Source of the DNA: JABAAE01 sp905480545
GTDB lineage: Bacteria; Planctomycetota; Planctomycetia; Pirellulales; Pirellulaceae
DNA: 64,000 bases
Assembly: GCA_943788025.1 (NCBI GenBank)
Contig: CALSOR010000004.1
Coordinates: forward strand, 434,001-498,000
Direction of reading: 5' to 3'
A program made the position numbers and the translations under genes. Shown piece by piece: positions 1 to 10,143 of the stretch (its first letter is position 1; every line of letters starts with the position of its first letter). The notes under the pieces are model-generated. The model was not told the DNA's origin. It saw only the letters and a list, made by a program, of their open reading frames with translations, and searched no databases.

Positions 1-15
1 AAAGAAACAAAAAAA

Positions 16-47
16 CGAGCCGGACTCATTGAGAGCCCGGTTTTTTT
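16..47. terminator. Possible factor-independent terminator at the window edge
   Basis: A short hairpin can form from CCGG (20-23) with CCGG (37-40) and CTC (25-27) with GAG (31-33). It is followed by seven T at 41-47 and preceded by an A tract at 9-15, so it could act in both directions. It would close a gene lying before the window. The stem is imperfect, so this is a moderate call. Confidence 0.45.
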
Positions 48-252
48 GTCATTTCTGGCTGAAATTGGTATTTCTGCTCAGCCTCAATATGTTTCACAGA
101 CGCAAAAAGGTGTCGCAGTACTGCCATTTGATCCGCTCGCCCATTACTGGATTACGTCAACAAGAAGTCTTGAAAACAACCAAACCAATCCCAATTTTTG
201 ATTTTCCATCTACAATGAAGGGTCAATGAATCGCACGACTTGAAAGTAATCT

Positions 253-2931
253 ATGGCAATGTCAGTTCGGGATTTTGTTCAAGGTATCGAGGACAGCGGC
301 CTACTGTCCTCGGAACAGATTTCCCGATTCCGTGACAACTTGGAACGTGAACAGAACAATCATTTGGAAACACTGGCAAAGGCACTTGTCAAAGGTGGCC
401 TGCTGACCAGATTTCAAGTTGGTCGGATTCTCAAAAGGCGGCATCTTGGCCTGATCTTGGCCAACAACGTTCTGCTGGAAAAAATTGGTGAGGGGGGAAT
501 GGGACAGGTCTTCCGCGCCCAACACAAAACGATGAAACGCACTGTTGCGGTCAAGGTGCTTAATTCGAAATCCACTCAAGATGAGTATTCGAACCGACGT
601 TTTCAACGAGAAGTCCAGGCGGCAGCTCAATTGAACCACCCAAATATCGTCGCCGCGTTTGATGCATCGGAAGAACACGGCCAAAACTTCTTGGTGATGG
701 AGTATGTGGATGGAATTGACCTTCAAACATACGTGGAGCAAGCAGGCAGGATTCCTTGTGAAAAAGCGGTTGACTTCACCTTGCAAACGGCGAAAGGCCT
801 GCAATACGCCCACAACAAGGGGATCGTTCACCGAGATATCAAACCTGGAAATCTCCTGCTTGATAAAGATGGTGTGATCAAGATCCTCGACATGGGACTT
901 GCGAGGTTCAATGATATCGCAGATGTCGACGGGGATTCCGAAGATGACAGCTTAACCAGCGACAATCAAATTGTGGGTACCGTTGATTTTATGGCACCGG
1001 AACAAGCCAGTGATTCAAAAAAAGTTGATCACCTTTGTGACATTTACAGCTTGGGTTGCACGTTTTATTTTCTGCTTACCGCCGAAGCACCTTTTTTTCG
1101 CTCCTCACTTATCAACACCCTGATCGCGCATCGTGCTGATCCAATTCCCGATGTTCGAGAAAAAGCAACAAATGTTCCGGACGAAGTCGTGAACTTGATC
1201 AAAGGGATGCTTCGAAAGAAACCGGAACACCGTACCCGTTCGATGCAAAAAGTTATCGAGGTCCTCAAAAACGTTTACGATGACGATTTCGAAGTAATCG
1301 GCAATGATGACGATAATGACGATACCGTTGGATTTGAATCGCTTGATCTTAGTAAAAGTCGCGTGATGACTACCGATCGGCCTGGCAGTTCTGACATTCC
1401 CGTCAGCCAGATCAGTGAACATGCGGTCGGGATCGATTTGGGTACCACGTTCTCCGCAGTCGCCTATCTTGATGATTTAGGACGACCACAAACGCTGGTT
1501 AATGCTGAAGGCGACAAGGTCACACCAAGTGTCGTCCTGTTTGATGGGGAGGATGTGATCGTCGGCAAAGAAGCCGTCAAAGCGATCTCTACCGACATGG
1601 AATCGATCGCGGAATGCGCAAAACGCGATCTCGGCAAACTATCTTTCAATAAAATATTTAATGGGAAACAGTTTCCACCGCAGGTCATTCTGGCCTACAT
1701 CTTAAAAAAACTGCGTCGTGATGCAGAAGCTCAAATCGGAAAGATCGAGCGCGCCGTGATCACCGTACCTGCCTATTTTGATGAAGGACGACGCAAGGCC
1801 ACGCAGGAAGCCGGATACCTGGCCGGGCTCGATGTTTTGGATATCATCAATGAACCGACGTCGGCCGCTGTGGCCTACGGATTCCAACAGCAATATGCCG
1901 ATTCTGTGAGCGAAAACAATTGCACTCACTTGCTAGTTTACGATTTGGGCGGCGGTACATTTGACGTCACAATCATGGAAATCAAGGGAGGAGAGTACGT
2001 TGCGATTGCCACCGATGGCGATGTCGAATTAGGCGGAAGAGATTGGGACCAACGATTGGTCGACTTTGCGGCCGAACAGTTTTTTACGGAACATGAAATT
2101 GATCCCCGCTCTGATCCAAACTCACTCGGTCGATTATGGCGAGAATGCGAAGATGTCAAACGAACGCTCAGCGCTCGCAACAAGGCCAGCATTTCGGTTG
2201 ACTTCCAAGGCAAATCGAGCCGCATTCCCGTCACTCGTGAATTCTTTGAGCAAATCACCAGTGACCTGTTGGGCAGAACCGAATTCACGACGCGGCAAAC
2301 GCTAAAAGCTGCCCAATTAACGTGGAACGACATCGATCGAATTCTTCTCGTTGGTGGCTCGACACGCATGCCAGCAGTCGCGGAAATGCTGACTGAGATT
2401 TCCAAAATTGCACCGGAGCGATCCATTTCGCCGGATGAAGCAGTTGCTTATGGAGCTGCGATTCGCGCCGGAATGAAACTGGCAAAGGAGGCCGGGAAAC
2501 GCACCAAGTACAAAATCAAAAATGTGAATTCTCACAGCCTTGGTTTGGTTGGACACAATATGCAGACCAACAAGAAGCAAACCGTATTTTTGATTCCGCG
2601 AAACTCACACCTGCCAAAATTGGTCGAAAAAATCTTTAAGACAAAAACGGACAGTCAAGATTCGTTATTGATTCGAATCGTGGAGGGCGAAAGCGAAAAT
2701 CCTGAGGAATGCTCCCAAGTTGGAAAATGTGTCGTTCGTGATTTACCCCCAAATCTACCCGCAAAAACACCCGTCCGAGTCCGCTTCCGCTACGCCGAAG
2801 ACGGACGACTTTCGGTCGGCGTCAAAGTCCATGACACTCAATCACAGCAGGAAATCATCCGTGAGGATAGCTTGACTGCGGCCCAATTGGAAATGTGGAA
2901 AAAACGAATCCTAAAAGACGAAATCGACTAA
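253..2931 (+). CDS. Ser/Thr protein kinase fused to an Hsp70 ATPase domain
   Basis: This 892-residue cytosolic protein joins two enzymes. Residues 1-65 are a helical leader. The Hanks-type kinase spans about 71-340: glycine loop GEGGMG at 79-84, Lys101 in VAVK, catalytic HRDIKPGN at 193-200, DMG (213-215) in place of DFG, and APE at 248-250. An acidic Asp-rich linker (about 342-390) leads to a DnaK/Hsp70-type nucleotide-binding domain that opens with IDLGTT at 394-399 and holds DLGGGTFDV and LLVGGSTRMP. The tail after about 750 is far shorter than a usual Hsp70 substrate domain. No membrane segment is seen. Kinase catalytic residues are present, so activity is expected. The role is unknown; coupling of protein-folding state to phosphorylation is inference. 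The start at 253 has an alternative ATG at 259. Confidence 0.93.
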   Translation: MAMSVRDFVQGIEDSGLLSSEQISRFRDNLEREQNNHLETLAKALVKGGLLTRFQVGRILKRRHLGLILANNVLLEKIGEGGMGQVFRAQHKTMKRTVAVKVLNSKSTQDEYSNRRFQREVQAAAQLNHPNIVAAFDASEEHGQNFLVMEYVDGIDLQTYVEQAGRIPCEKAVDFTLQTAKGLQYAHNKGIVHRDIKPGNLLLDKDGVIKILDMGLARFNDIADVDGDSEDDSLTSDNQIVGTVDFMAPEQASDSKKVDHLCDIYSLGCTFYFLLTAEAPFFRSSLINTLIAHRADPIPDVREKATNVPDEVVNLIKGMLRKKPEHRTRSMQKVIEVLKNVYDDDFEVIGNDDDNDDTVGFESLDLSKSRVMTTDRPGSSDIPVSQISEHAVGIDLGTTFSAVAYLDDLGRPQTLVNAEGDKVTPSVVLFDGEDVIVGKEAVKAISTDMESIAECAKRDLGKLSFNKIFNGKQFPPQVILAYILKKLRRDAEAQIGKIERAVITVPAYFDEGRRKATQEAGYLAGLDVLDIINEPTSAAVAYGFQQQYADSVSENNCTHLLVYDLGGGTFDVTIMEIKGGEYVAIATDGDVELGGRDWDQRLVDFAAEQFFTEHEIDPRSDPNSLGRLWRECEDVKRTLSARNKASISVDFQGKSSRIPVTREFFEQITSDLLGRTEFTTRQTLKAAQLTWNDIDRILLVGGSTRMPAVAEMLTEISKIAPERSISPDEAVAYGAAIRAGMKLAKEAGKRTKYKIKNVNSHSLGLVGHNMQTNKKQTVFLIPRNSHLPKLVEKIFKTKTDSQDSLLIRIVEGESENPEECSQVGKCVVRDLPPNLPAKTPVRVRFRYAEDGRLSVGVKVHDTQSQQEIIREDSLTAAQLEMWKKRILKDEID

Positions 2932-2990
2932 TAATAGAGGGATGGAAAAAGTCAGGCCGGATTATGGTGTCAGCGTTTAGGTTAGTCGAG

Positions 2991-4484
2991 ATGAGCTTCA
3001 ACCAAGGAAATGGTTTTCAACCGCGAAGTCAAAGGACTTTTCTGCGGCCGGTAATCTACAACCACACGCTATCAAACCTTGCTCTCACAGCATTGGTCGT
3101 GCTGTTCGTCTTTTGCATCCCAATGGCAAAAGTAGATGCCCAAATGACCACTGGTTTCGCCGATGTGAAACTCACTAGCGAAGATCGATCGACGGAACCG
3201 GAAGTGGATCCAACGGTTGGCTTCAAGCTAATTGTCAACAAACGCTACCTCCCTGTCGATTTCGACCTGGAGACACTGTCCCAAGTTTGGAAAGTCTGGC
3301 CGAAAGAGCTTTTTGAAAAAGCTGCAGAATCGACATCCTTTGAACGTCAGGAAATGGCGTATCAACGGTACGGATTTTCACCCCGTGAGGATGATGGTGG
3401 CAAGCCACTTCAATTTGTCGTTGATCAAAATAACAACCTGGCCATGAACTGCTTTGCCTGTCATGGCGGGCGTCTGTACGACAGCAAGCATTCTTATCTG
3501 GGCTTGCCTAACAACCGAATCAACCTAGAAACGCTCTACGATGACATGCGTGCCATCAAGCGAAAGCTGGGAAAACCGTTAAGCGGAATGGACATTGGAT
3601 CCGCTTTGATTCCGATGGGCTCAACCGCAGGCACGAGCAATGCTGTGATATTCGGTATCAGTTTAATGGCATTCCGCGATCGCGATTTGAACCTCAAGTC
3701 ATTCGTCATTCCACCCTATGTTGTCCACCACGACATGGACGCGCCACCATGGTGGCATTACAAAAGAAAGAAAATGCTTTACATCGATGGCTTCACGGAA
3801 AAGCATCACCGTGCACTCATGCCATTTATCATGGTCAAGCAAAATGACGGCGAAAAATTCCGCAGCTATGAAGGTGACTTCAAGAGCATTCAGAAGTTTA
3901 TCGAATCGGTCGAGCCTCCCAAGTACCCCTACCCGATTGACTCAAAACTTGCTGAATTCGGCCGCGTTTTATTCGAAACGAATTGCGCCTCATGCCACGG
4001 GACCTACGGAGCGAAAGCCGACTATCCAGAAAAAATCATTCCCATCGATGAAATCGAGACGGATAAAGTACGATTTTCGGCACTCTCAAAGGGCTACAGA
4101 AACAACTATGCCAAGAGCTGGTTAACCGATTACGGAAAGGCCAAGTCATTCATTGAACCCGATGGCTATGTTGCTCCGCCTCTGGACGGCATTTGGGCGA
4201 CCGCGCCCTACTTCCATAATGGTAGCGTGCCGACACTGGCCGGTGTTCTATCGCCATCAAAGCGGCCTGCGATATGGAAGAGGACCAGCGATAAGCTGAA
4301 TAAAGCCCAGATGGGTATCACAGTGAAGTCTCTGTCAGAGTTTCCCAAAGGCCGTTCGAAAGCGGAACGCCGCTTGATCTTTGACACCTCAAAGTATGGC
4401 AAGTCGAATCTGGGACATCGATTTGCCGAGGAGCTGACGGATGAACAGCATAATCAGATTATCGAATATCTAAAAACGCTCTAG
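2991..4484 (+). CDS. Secreted di-heme c-type cytochrome
   Basis: The reading frame is open from 2895, overlapping the kinase gene, but the ATG at 2991 gives a sensible product of 497 residues. It has a signal peptide with a hydrophobic core at about residues 29-44 and a V-D-A cleavage site at 50. Two haem-binding CxxCH motifs are visible: CFACH at 154-158 and CASCH at 332-336. A C-terminal ATAPYFHNGSVPTL-type segment is typical of the MauG / cytochrome c peroxidase / RoxA-like di-haem superfamily. It should act outside the cytoplasmic membrane in electron transfer or peroxide/oxygen chemistry; the substrate cannot be told. It starts about 60 bases after the kinase-Hsp70 gene on the same strand, so co-transcription is likely. 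ATG 2964 is another possible start. Confidence 0.85.
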   Translation: MSFNQGNGFQPRSQRTFLRPVIYNHTLSNLALTALVVLFVFCIPMAKVDAQMTTGFADVKLTSEDRSTEPEVDPTVGFKLIVNKRYLPVDFDLETLSQVWKVWPKELFEKAAESTSFERQEMAYQRYGFSPREDDGGKPLQFVVDQNNNLAMNCFACHGGRLYDSKHSYLGLPNNRINLETLYDDMRAIKRKLGKPLSGMDIGSALIPMGSTAGTSNAVIFGISLMAFRDRDLNLKSFVIPPYVVHHDMDAPPWWHYKRKKMLYIDGFTEKHHRALMPFIMVKQNDGEKFRSYEGDFKSIQKFIESVEPPKYPYPIDSKLAEFGRVLFETNCASCHGTYGAKADYPEKIIPIDEIETDKVRFSALSKGYRNNYAKSWLTDYGKAKSFIEPDGYVAPPLDGIWATAPYFHNGSVPTLAGVLSPSKRPAIWKRTSDKLNKAQMGITVKSLSEFPKGRSKAERRLIFDTSKYGKSNLGHRFAEELTDEQHNQIIEYLKTL

Positions 4485-4650
4485 CAACGAATCTTACTGT
4501 TACTTGATGCCGCAGTTGTGTTATTCTGGAGTGATCCCCACCAGTTCCCGCGCGAAGCGCCAATACTTCGTGGTCGTGACCCCGTTTAGCCCAATTTTCA
4601 TCACGGGTTCTGTCGCAATATTTGGAATTTAATGCCAGAAAGAAACGCAA

Positions 4651-5592
4651 ATGTCGAAGCTTCTTGTTGGATTGCAGACCATTCAGACGGGTGCCAGCAA
4701 ACAGGGTGATGTTGTCACGAAGTACCAACTGGGTAGCCATTTAATTCGCAAAGGCACGAGTGAAGAATGTGCCAAGGTCGCTGAAAAACGTGTTGAACGA
4801 GTTGATCCGGCTTCGATCGCCGGCGGCGAAGGGAATTTCGGGAGCCAAACCATGAGCATGATGGTTGCAGGCGTGTTCGATACTTCCATTGCAGTATCCG
4901 AGTTCCTGGAATCCATTTGGATTCAAAATGCGTTGATCGCCTACGAAGCCCCTGAAGTAGCGGACGAAGACGATGTATTTAGCGGTGCATTTGAAATCAG
5001 CACGCCCAAACCGGACGCACCGGCTCTTAATCTTTTGCTCTATTTCCATCAGTCGATGATGGAACCGATGAAACAACTGGCGACAGCAGTCCAGGCAAAA
5101 ATCTTACCGGGCTTGAAAGGCATGGCTGATGAGGGCATCGCGTTCGCCGGCCAATTGGTGCCGAACGATCGTGTCAAACGTCGCGTCACCTCGGATCGCG
5201 ACTATCTATACGGACAGAACAGTATTTGGGGAGCCTATGCGATAAAAATCCGTTTTCCAAATACAATGGACTTTGTGGGCTATAAAGATGGAGGCGCGTG
5301 TCTGGGCATTCACTTGGATGACATGAGTGCAATCCCGTTTGAACGAATTGTAAAGCTCGTGACCGAAACCCGTGCGTTTGGAATACCTGAGTCGGACCGT
5401 GTAACGTTGCAAGACAAGATCGCAGACCACCAGAATGATCTTGAAAAATTTGCAATGTCGATCAACGATCCAAATCAGCGAGTCCTGAAGGACATCGCCA
5501 GTGACGTCAATGCCATCCTGAATATCGGAACCATCTACGATCGAAAGCTGGCTCGGTCGAGAGACTTTTGGAAAAAAGTCAAAGGCATTTAA
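4651..5592 (+). CDS. Unrecognised 313-residue cytosolic protein
   Basis: I do not recognise a family. The product has no signal peptide and no convincing membrane segment. It is mixed alpha/beta in character with a Met-rich stretch near residues 66-74 and an acidic patch around 103-112. It lies alone between the cytochrome gene (166 bases before) and the Cache kinase (220 bases after) on the same strand. The ATG at 4651 is preceded by an AGAAAG purine run. An ATG at 4632 is in another frame. The frame is long, uninterrupted and has codon use like its neighbours, so it is very likely a real gene. Confidence 0.7.
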   Translation: MSKLLVGLQTIQTGASKQGDVVTKYQLGSHLIRKGTSEECAKVAEKRVERVDPASIAGGEGNFGSQTMSMMVAGVFDTSIAVSEFLESIWIQNALIAYEAPEVADEDDVFSGAFEISTPKPDAPALNLLLYFHQSMMEPMKQLATAVQAKILPGLKGMADEGIAFAGQLVPNDRVKRRVTSDRDYLYGQNSIWGAYAIKIRFPNTMDFVGYKDGGACLGIHLDDMSAIPFERIVKLVTETRAFGIPESDRVTLQDKIADHQNDLEKFAMSINDPNQRVLKDIASDVNAILNIGTIYDRKLARSRDFWKKVKGI

Positions 5593-5812
5593 AATGCATT
5601 GTGTTCACACGTCACGCTTAAAGGCAAACATCGTATGCGGATCCACCGAGGTGGACTATCCTGTAAAGAAGAAACAAACCGATTATCCAACGTTCTCCGT
5701 TAGAACGATCGACAAGTCGTTAGGCCCGACAAGTCTTTAGCTCTGACAACCAGCGAATCCAGCCCACCTCCGGCGTCGCATTCATCAAGAATCTTTACGT
5801 GAAATCCAGACG

Positions 5813-8293
5813 ATGAAACCGTCCCCAGAGAACCCGCGGGCTTTTGCCGGATCCAGTCGAGAACCGACTGAGTTCGTACCCAAGGTCGCTTCCCCAAACA
5901 TGGATAACGATTCTGAAGTGACTCGGGCACACCAAGAGATTGCCAATCCATTTGAAGACCCAACGGTCATGCTCGGAGGAAACGCCTCTCCCGGACCGAA
6001 GTTGAACTGCGATCAAAAACAGGAGTTTGACATCTTTTTTGCGGCTGCCTTAACAGGCAGCGGAAAGCTAACTGAACGCCATCTCGCCAAAGTAATTTCG
6101 AATTGGACGATTTATGGGAATCAGCCGCTGGCTGAATTTCTGGTCGATGACAAAGTTATCACGCCAGATGAAAAAGAACGGTTCGAAAACGAGGCGAAAC
6201 AGAACCAAATTCGTGCTGAAACAACTATACAACATGGAAACGAAGTCTACTCCGCGACACAGTTGGTCAATATAAAAATCGGAATGGTCGATTCATCGGG
6301 TCGGCTAGCTCGCCTTCTTGGTGTTGGATCAGAAGTTCCGATAACAATTGAATCGCGAGAACTCAAAGCTGAATTCAAACTATTACGTAAAATCGGCGAA
6401 GGGGGACTGGGAACGGTCTGGCTTGCTCGCGATGAAAATTTAAGGCGATACGTCGCGGTCAAAGAAATCCGCGTTGATCGAATGAATGACGTCAAAGCGA
6501 TTCTTCCGCGATTTCGACGTGAAGCCGAAATCACAGGACGACTTGAACATCCCGGAATTGTCCCTCTCTATCAATTCGGACGAGACTTCGCGACGGGAAA
6601 ATTTTTTTATGTAATGCGTTTCCTGGGAAAGAAAACTCTACAGGATTCCATTCAAGAGTATCATGAACGTCGCGAAGCTGGAAACGACGATCCAATTCAT
6701 TTGCATCGTTTGTTAAATATTATTATTACACTTTGCCAATCGGTGGCTCACGCTCATTCTCGCAAGATCATTCATCGTGATCTAAAACCCGAAAATGTTG
6801 CGTTGGATTCTTTTGGACAGGTTGTTCTGATCGATTGGGGACTTGCAAAACTCAATGACGAAACCGGCCTTTTTGAGCTCTCCGAATCGTGCAGTGAAAA
6901 AGCCATCGATGTGAATGATTCGCAAATGACGATGCACGAGCAAGTGCTTGGATCGCCGATGTACATGGCTCCCGAACAGGCGGCAGGACGGCTGGATGAA
7001 ATCGACGAGCGGACAGATGTTTACGGCTTGGGCGGAATCCTCTACGCCACACTGACCGGACAGTCTCCGCATGAGAGCATACGGGATGAGACAACATCAA
7101 ACATGTCTCAGCTTTTTTCTTCCATCGTAAAAACACCCGTTCAGCCAGCCCGTGAGATGGTACCGCGAATTCCACCCGAGCTTGACGCAATCTGCACCAA
7201 GGCACTCGAGAAAAAGCGGTACCTCCGTTACGCATCCGCATCGGAACTCGCAGAAGATCTCGAACGTTACATGGCCGGCGGCAAGGTATCCGCATACAAC
7301 GAAACAGGAACGGAGCGAATCAAGCGATGGGTTTCTACCAATCCGCGCGTGGCGCAAGCCGTAGGTGGAATCCTGCTTTCGGTCTTCGTACTGGCAATCA
7401 TCTTGGGAATGGGATATCGACAAAAACTGATCGCTGACCAACAGGATGCACTCGACCGAGCCAAGACCATTTCGCGGGAATTGGCTTACAGTTTACAGTC
7501 GGAGGCAAGGACACTGATCGAGGATGTTCGAGTGATCTCTGGGCTTCCGCCGATCCAAGGAATTATTCAGTGTAGGCGTTCCACAAACGATGGATCGGCC
7601 AAGCCAACAGAACAGACAACCGAGAGTGAAAAAACGTGGAAAGATCGATTGGCAGCAATCTTCAAGGGACTGTTAAATCGACATTCGTCATATTTGGTTT
7701 TCGGTTTTGCTGAGGCCTCTGAATTGGGAGAACAGATCGTTCGTATTGAACGCAATGCCATGTCAAAAGAAGTGATTCGGGTACCCGAATCGCAATTGGC
7801 CAAGATCGACTTGGAAGCAGAACGATTGGAAGAGTATCGCACCGGTAACCGGGGCGATGCATTGATATCAACCGGGGACATGTTGCCCGATTCAGCGCCG
7901 ACTTCGAACCGTGACCCATTAATATTGATTGCTCTTTCCCAGGTCTTTGACCTCGAAACGGGAGATTTTTTTGGTCTAACCGCGATCGAATTAGACCTGC
8001 ACGAAACCATCAGATCACGATTGCAGGCAATTGGAAGAAGTGATGTGGATGTGTACCTGACCGACAATCAAGGCAACGTCGAAATGTACTTTGAAAAAGG
8101 CGAGAACTTTTCCGAAGAGCATCGAGGCGAAAACGTTGCTCAAATTTTCCCGAGTATCACGCTATTCGATGCTGAAAATCGTTCCGAGGCTTTTACGGAT
8201 GGCAAGAAGATTTTTTCTCAGCGAGTCGTTCTTGGCAAAGGTATCGCCAGATCCAAAGCTATCGTCGGCATTGTCGTCGTATTGGTTAACTAA
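5813..8293 (+). CDS. Membrane Ser/Thr protein kinase with extracytoplasmic Cache-like sensor
   Basis: This 826-residue receptor kinase has a disordered N-terminus (1-65) and a helical region (66-135). The Hanks-type kinase lies at about 187-490: GEGGLG at 195-200, Lys217 in VAVK, HRDLKPEN at 321-328, DWG (341-343) in place of DFG, and APE at 386-388. A single membrane helix lies at about 516-534. The C-terminal 290 residues would be outside the membrane and look like a dCache-type ligand domain, with a TDNQGNVEMY strand-turn typical of Cache folds near 760. The arrangement suggests sensing of a small external molecule and cytoplasmic phosphorylation; the ligand is unknown. Its stop codon directly abuts the ATG of the next gene, implying translational coupling. 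Confidence 0.9.
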   Translation: MKPSPENPRAFAGSSREPTEFVPKVASPNMDNDSEVTRAHQEIANPFEDPTVMLGGNASPGPKLNCDQKQEFDIFFAAALTGSGKLTERHLAKVISNWTIYGNQPLAEFLVDDKVITPDEKERFENEAKQNQIRAETTIQHGNEVYSATQLVNIKIGMVDSSGRLARLLGVGSEVPITIESRELKAEFKLLRKIGEGGLGTVWLARDENLRRYVAVKEIRVDRMNDVKAILPRFRREAEITGRLEHPGIVPLYQFGRDFATGKFFYVMRFLGKKTLQDSIQEYHERREAGNDDPIHLHRLLNIIITLCQSVAHAHSRKIIHRDLKPENVALDSFGQVVLIDWGLAKLNDETGLFELSESCSEKAIDVNDSQMTMHEQVLGSPMYMAPEQAAGRLDEIDERTDVYGLGGILYATLTGQSPHESIRDETTSNMSQLFSSIVKTPVQPAREMVPRIPPELDAICTKALEKKRYLRYASASELAEDLERYMAGGKVSAYNETGTERIKRWVSTNPRVAQAVGGILLSVFVLAIILGMGYRQKLIADQQDALDRAKTISRELAYSLQSEARTLIEDVRVISGLPPIQGIIQCRRSTNDGSAKPTEQTTESEKTWKDRLAAIFKGLLNRHSSYLVFGFAEASELGEQIVRIERNAMSKEVIRVPESQLAKIDLEAERLEEYRTGNRGDALISTGDMLPDSAPTSNRDPLILIALSQVFDLETGDFFGLTAIELDLHETIRSRLQAIGRSDVDVYLTDNQGNVEMYFEKGENFSEEHRGENVAQIFPSITLFDAENRSEAFTDGKKIFSQRVVLGKGIARSKAIVGIVVVLVN

Positions 8294-9652
8294 ATGAATT
8301 CAAACCAAAATTTCTTTCCCAATCAGCTTACCTTGTGGGAAGAATTCTTTTTACAGGACGATTTTGAAAACTACCCTGCGAATTTCATGACCAGAATTCG
8401 CTGCATCGGACGGTTAAGTATCGACCTGGTCCGCGAGTCGCTGCAGGTTTGTGTGGCGAAGCACCCACTGTTCAACGCCACAATTGAAAAAAAGGGGCGG
8501 ACGTTCTCCTGGGTCAATTCGACCGATGAACCGCTTCCTTTACGCGAATTCGAATCGGACATCGAATCGCCAATTCCGCCTAACAAAAAATTCAAAACGA
8601 CAGAAGAACGACTCTGGAATATTGAGCTCCATCACTTTCAGGATGCCAATGGCGAGAATCGCACCGACATCTTCATCCAACTTCACCACACGTTGTGCGA
8701 TGGCTTGGGCGCGATTCAATTCCTCTCCGATGTCGCTAACTCGATTCACAAGCTTTACAACAAAGACGAAAGTTGCCGAGAATTCGAGATCGACTTCGAA
8801 GCTCTCAAAAACCGTGGAAAGTTCCCCCAATCATGGAGCGAATTCTTCAAAGCTCTTCCACTGTATTACAAGACCATACTTGCATCATTCAAATTGATTT
8901 TTCTCAAGGTCGATCCGTTAGTGCCCGTAGCATCTTTGCCGGAATTGTTGGAAACCAAAAAGGAAAAACTGGGTTACCGAAAAATTGCGTTGACCATTTC
9001 GGAATCGTCTCGCCTTCGTCGTAACTGCCGCAAGCAGGACACAACCGTAAACAGCGTGGTTGCGACCGAGCTTTTTCAGTCCGTAGCACAATGGAAAGCT
9101 TCTCAAGGGCATGAGTCAACCAACGGCCTGCGGATGGTCATGCCGTTCAATGAACGCAATCTCAAAGACCGAAATCTCTCAGCATGCAATCGCGTCAGTG
9201 TCTCGCCGTTTACACAGAGTTTAAAAAACATTGCCGATCGAGAAGGATTACTGGGGCGAATTGAGTATGTGGTTCGGATTGTCAAGAAAGCAAAACTGGG
9301 AGTCAATTTCCACCGCGGTTTATGGGTCTGCAAAACATTTTTCGGCAGCTTAAAACGTCTAGCCAGAACCGACCGAATTGGAGCAACGTTTATGTTCTCA
9401 AATGTGGGAAACCTAAACGGACACCTTCAATTGCCGTTCGAAAAGTCCTCGATGCGATGCGGTCCGATTCTGATCGACGATATCGATCTGATCCCGCCCG
9501 TTCGAGTCGGAACTTCATTCGCGTTAACCATACATGAATTCTACGGCGAGTCGCGACTGGGTGTACACTACGACTCTGCAATGATGACCGACGACCAAGC
9601 CAATCACTTCTTCGACTACTTTGAAGATCGACTGAAGAAACTGGCTGAGTGA
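8294..9652 (+). CDS. Condensation-fold (CoA-dependent acyltransferase superfamily) protein
   Basis: The 452-residue product carries the active-site signature HHTLCDG at residues 131-137, the HHxxxDG motif shared by NRPS condensation domains, WS/DGAT enzymes and related acyltransferases. The C-terminal half has the usual second lobe with an AFAL-like core segment. No signal or membrane helix is seen. It probably transfers an acyl group to an alcohol or amine, but no donor or acceptor can be named, and no NRPS/PKS gene lies nearby. The ATG begins immediately after the stop of the Cache kinase, so the two are made together. That pairing is odd and hints that the kinase may control or sense the pathway; this is inference. 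Confidence 0.75.
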   Translation: MNSNQNFFPNQLTLWEEFFLQDDFENYPANFMTRIRCIGRLSIDLVRESLQVCVAKHPLFNATIEKKGRTFSWVNSTDEPLPLREFESDIESPIPPNKKFKTTEERLWNIELHHFQDANGENRTDIFIQLHHTLCDGLGAIQFLSDVANSIHKLYNKDESCREFEIDFEALKNRGKFPQSWSEFFKALPLYYKTILASFKLIFLKVDPLVPVASLPELLETKKEKLGYRKIALTISESSRLRRNCRKQDTTVNSVVATELFQSVAQWKASQGHESTNGLRMVMPFNERNLKDRNLSACNRVSVSPFTQSLKNIADREGLLGRIEYVVRIVKKAKLGVNFHRGLWVCKTFFGSLKRLARTDRIGATFMFSNVGNLNGHLQLPFEKSSMRCGPILIDDIDLIPPVRVGTSFALTIHEFYGESRLGVHYDSAMMTDDQANHFFDYFEDRLKKLAE

Positions 9653-9702
9653 GCCGAATACGATCACGATGTGCGATGGCAAGACGAAACACAAATACTG
9701 CA

Positions 9703-10143
9703 CTACTGCAGGGCCCTTTGTTTTTGCAAATCTCTAATTTGCTTTTTCATTTCATCGTTTGAGTTGGGGCCAAACATCGTTTTAACCTGATCCGTGAATG
9801 CAATTGGAACGTCTGCCTTTTCGGCAAACGATTCAAAGGCGGCAAAAACTTTTCTATTCCCGTTGTCCAATACCGCAATCATTTGGTCAATTTGAGCGTC
9901 CGTTTGAGGCGTTTCCAATTGCGCAAATTGACTACTAATTTCAATCAATCGTTCCTGGAATCTTTTCACTTCGCTTGGAAACTGCTTTGCATCGTCGGCA
10001 GACTCAATGCTATCTAATGATGCGGCCAAATCTCCATAAACGCCCTCCAATTCGATGCTGAGCAAGTCGTGTGGATCTGTAATTCCGGTTTTTCCACATC
10101 CAATCGATAGTGTAAACACCATCAAAATAAAACCAATTTTCAT
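9703..10143 (-). CDS. Small lipoprotein
   Basis: The frame is open back to 10275, but the ATG at 10143 gives a clean lipoprotein of 146 residues. It has a short basic start, a hydrophobic core and a lipobox LSIGC with the lipidated Cys at 16. The mature part is helical and rich in Glu/Gln/Asp, without recognised domains. It would be anchored in a membrane facing the periplasm. It follows the DUF1552 gene on the same strand (about 130 bases between them) and may be part of the same transcript as the DUF1552/DUF1592 pair. Function unknown. Confidence 0.7.
   Translation of the reverse strand: MKIGFILMVFTLSIGCGKTGITDPHDLLSIELEGVYGDLAASLDSIESADDAKQFPSEVKRFQERLIEISSQFAQLETPQTDAQIDQMIAVLDNGNRKVFAAFESFAEKADVPIAFTDQVKTMFGPNSNDEMKKQIRDLQKQRALQ

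Noticed and set aside
301..831. A 176-codon - strand frame inside the kinase gene
   Set aside because: It is antisense to well-conserved kinase motifs and has no features of its own.
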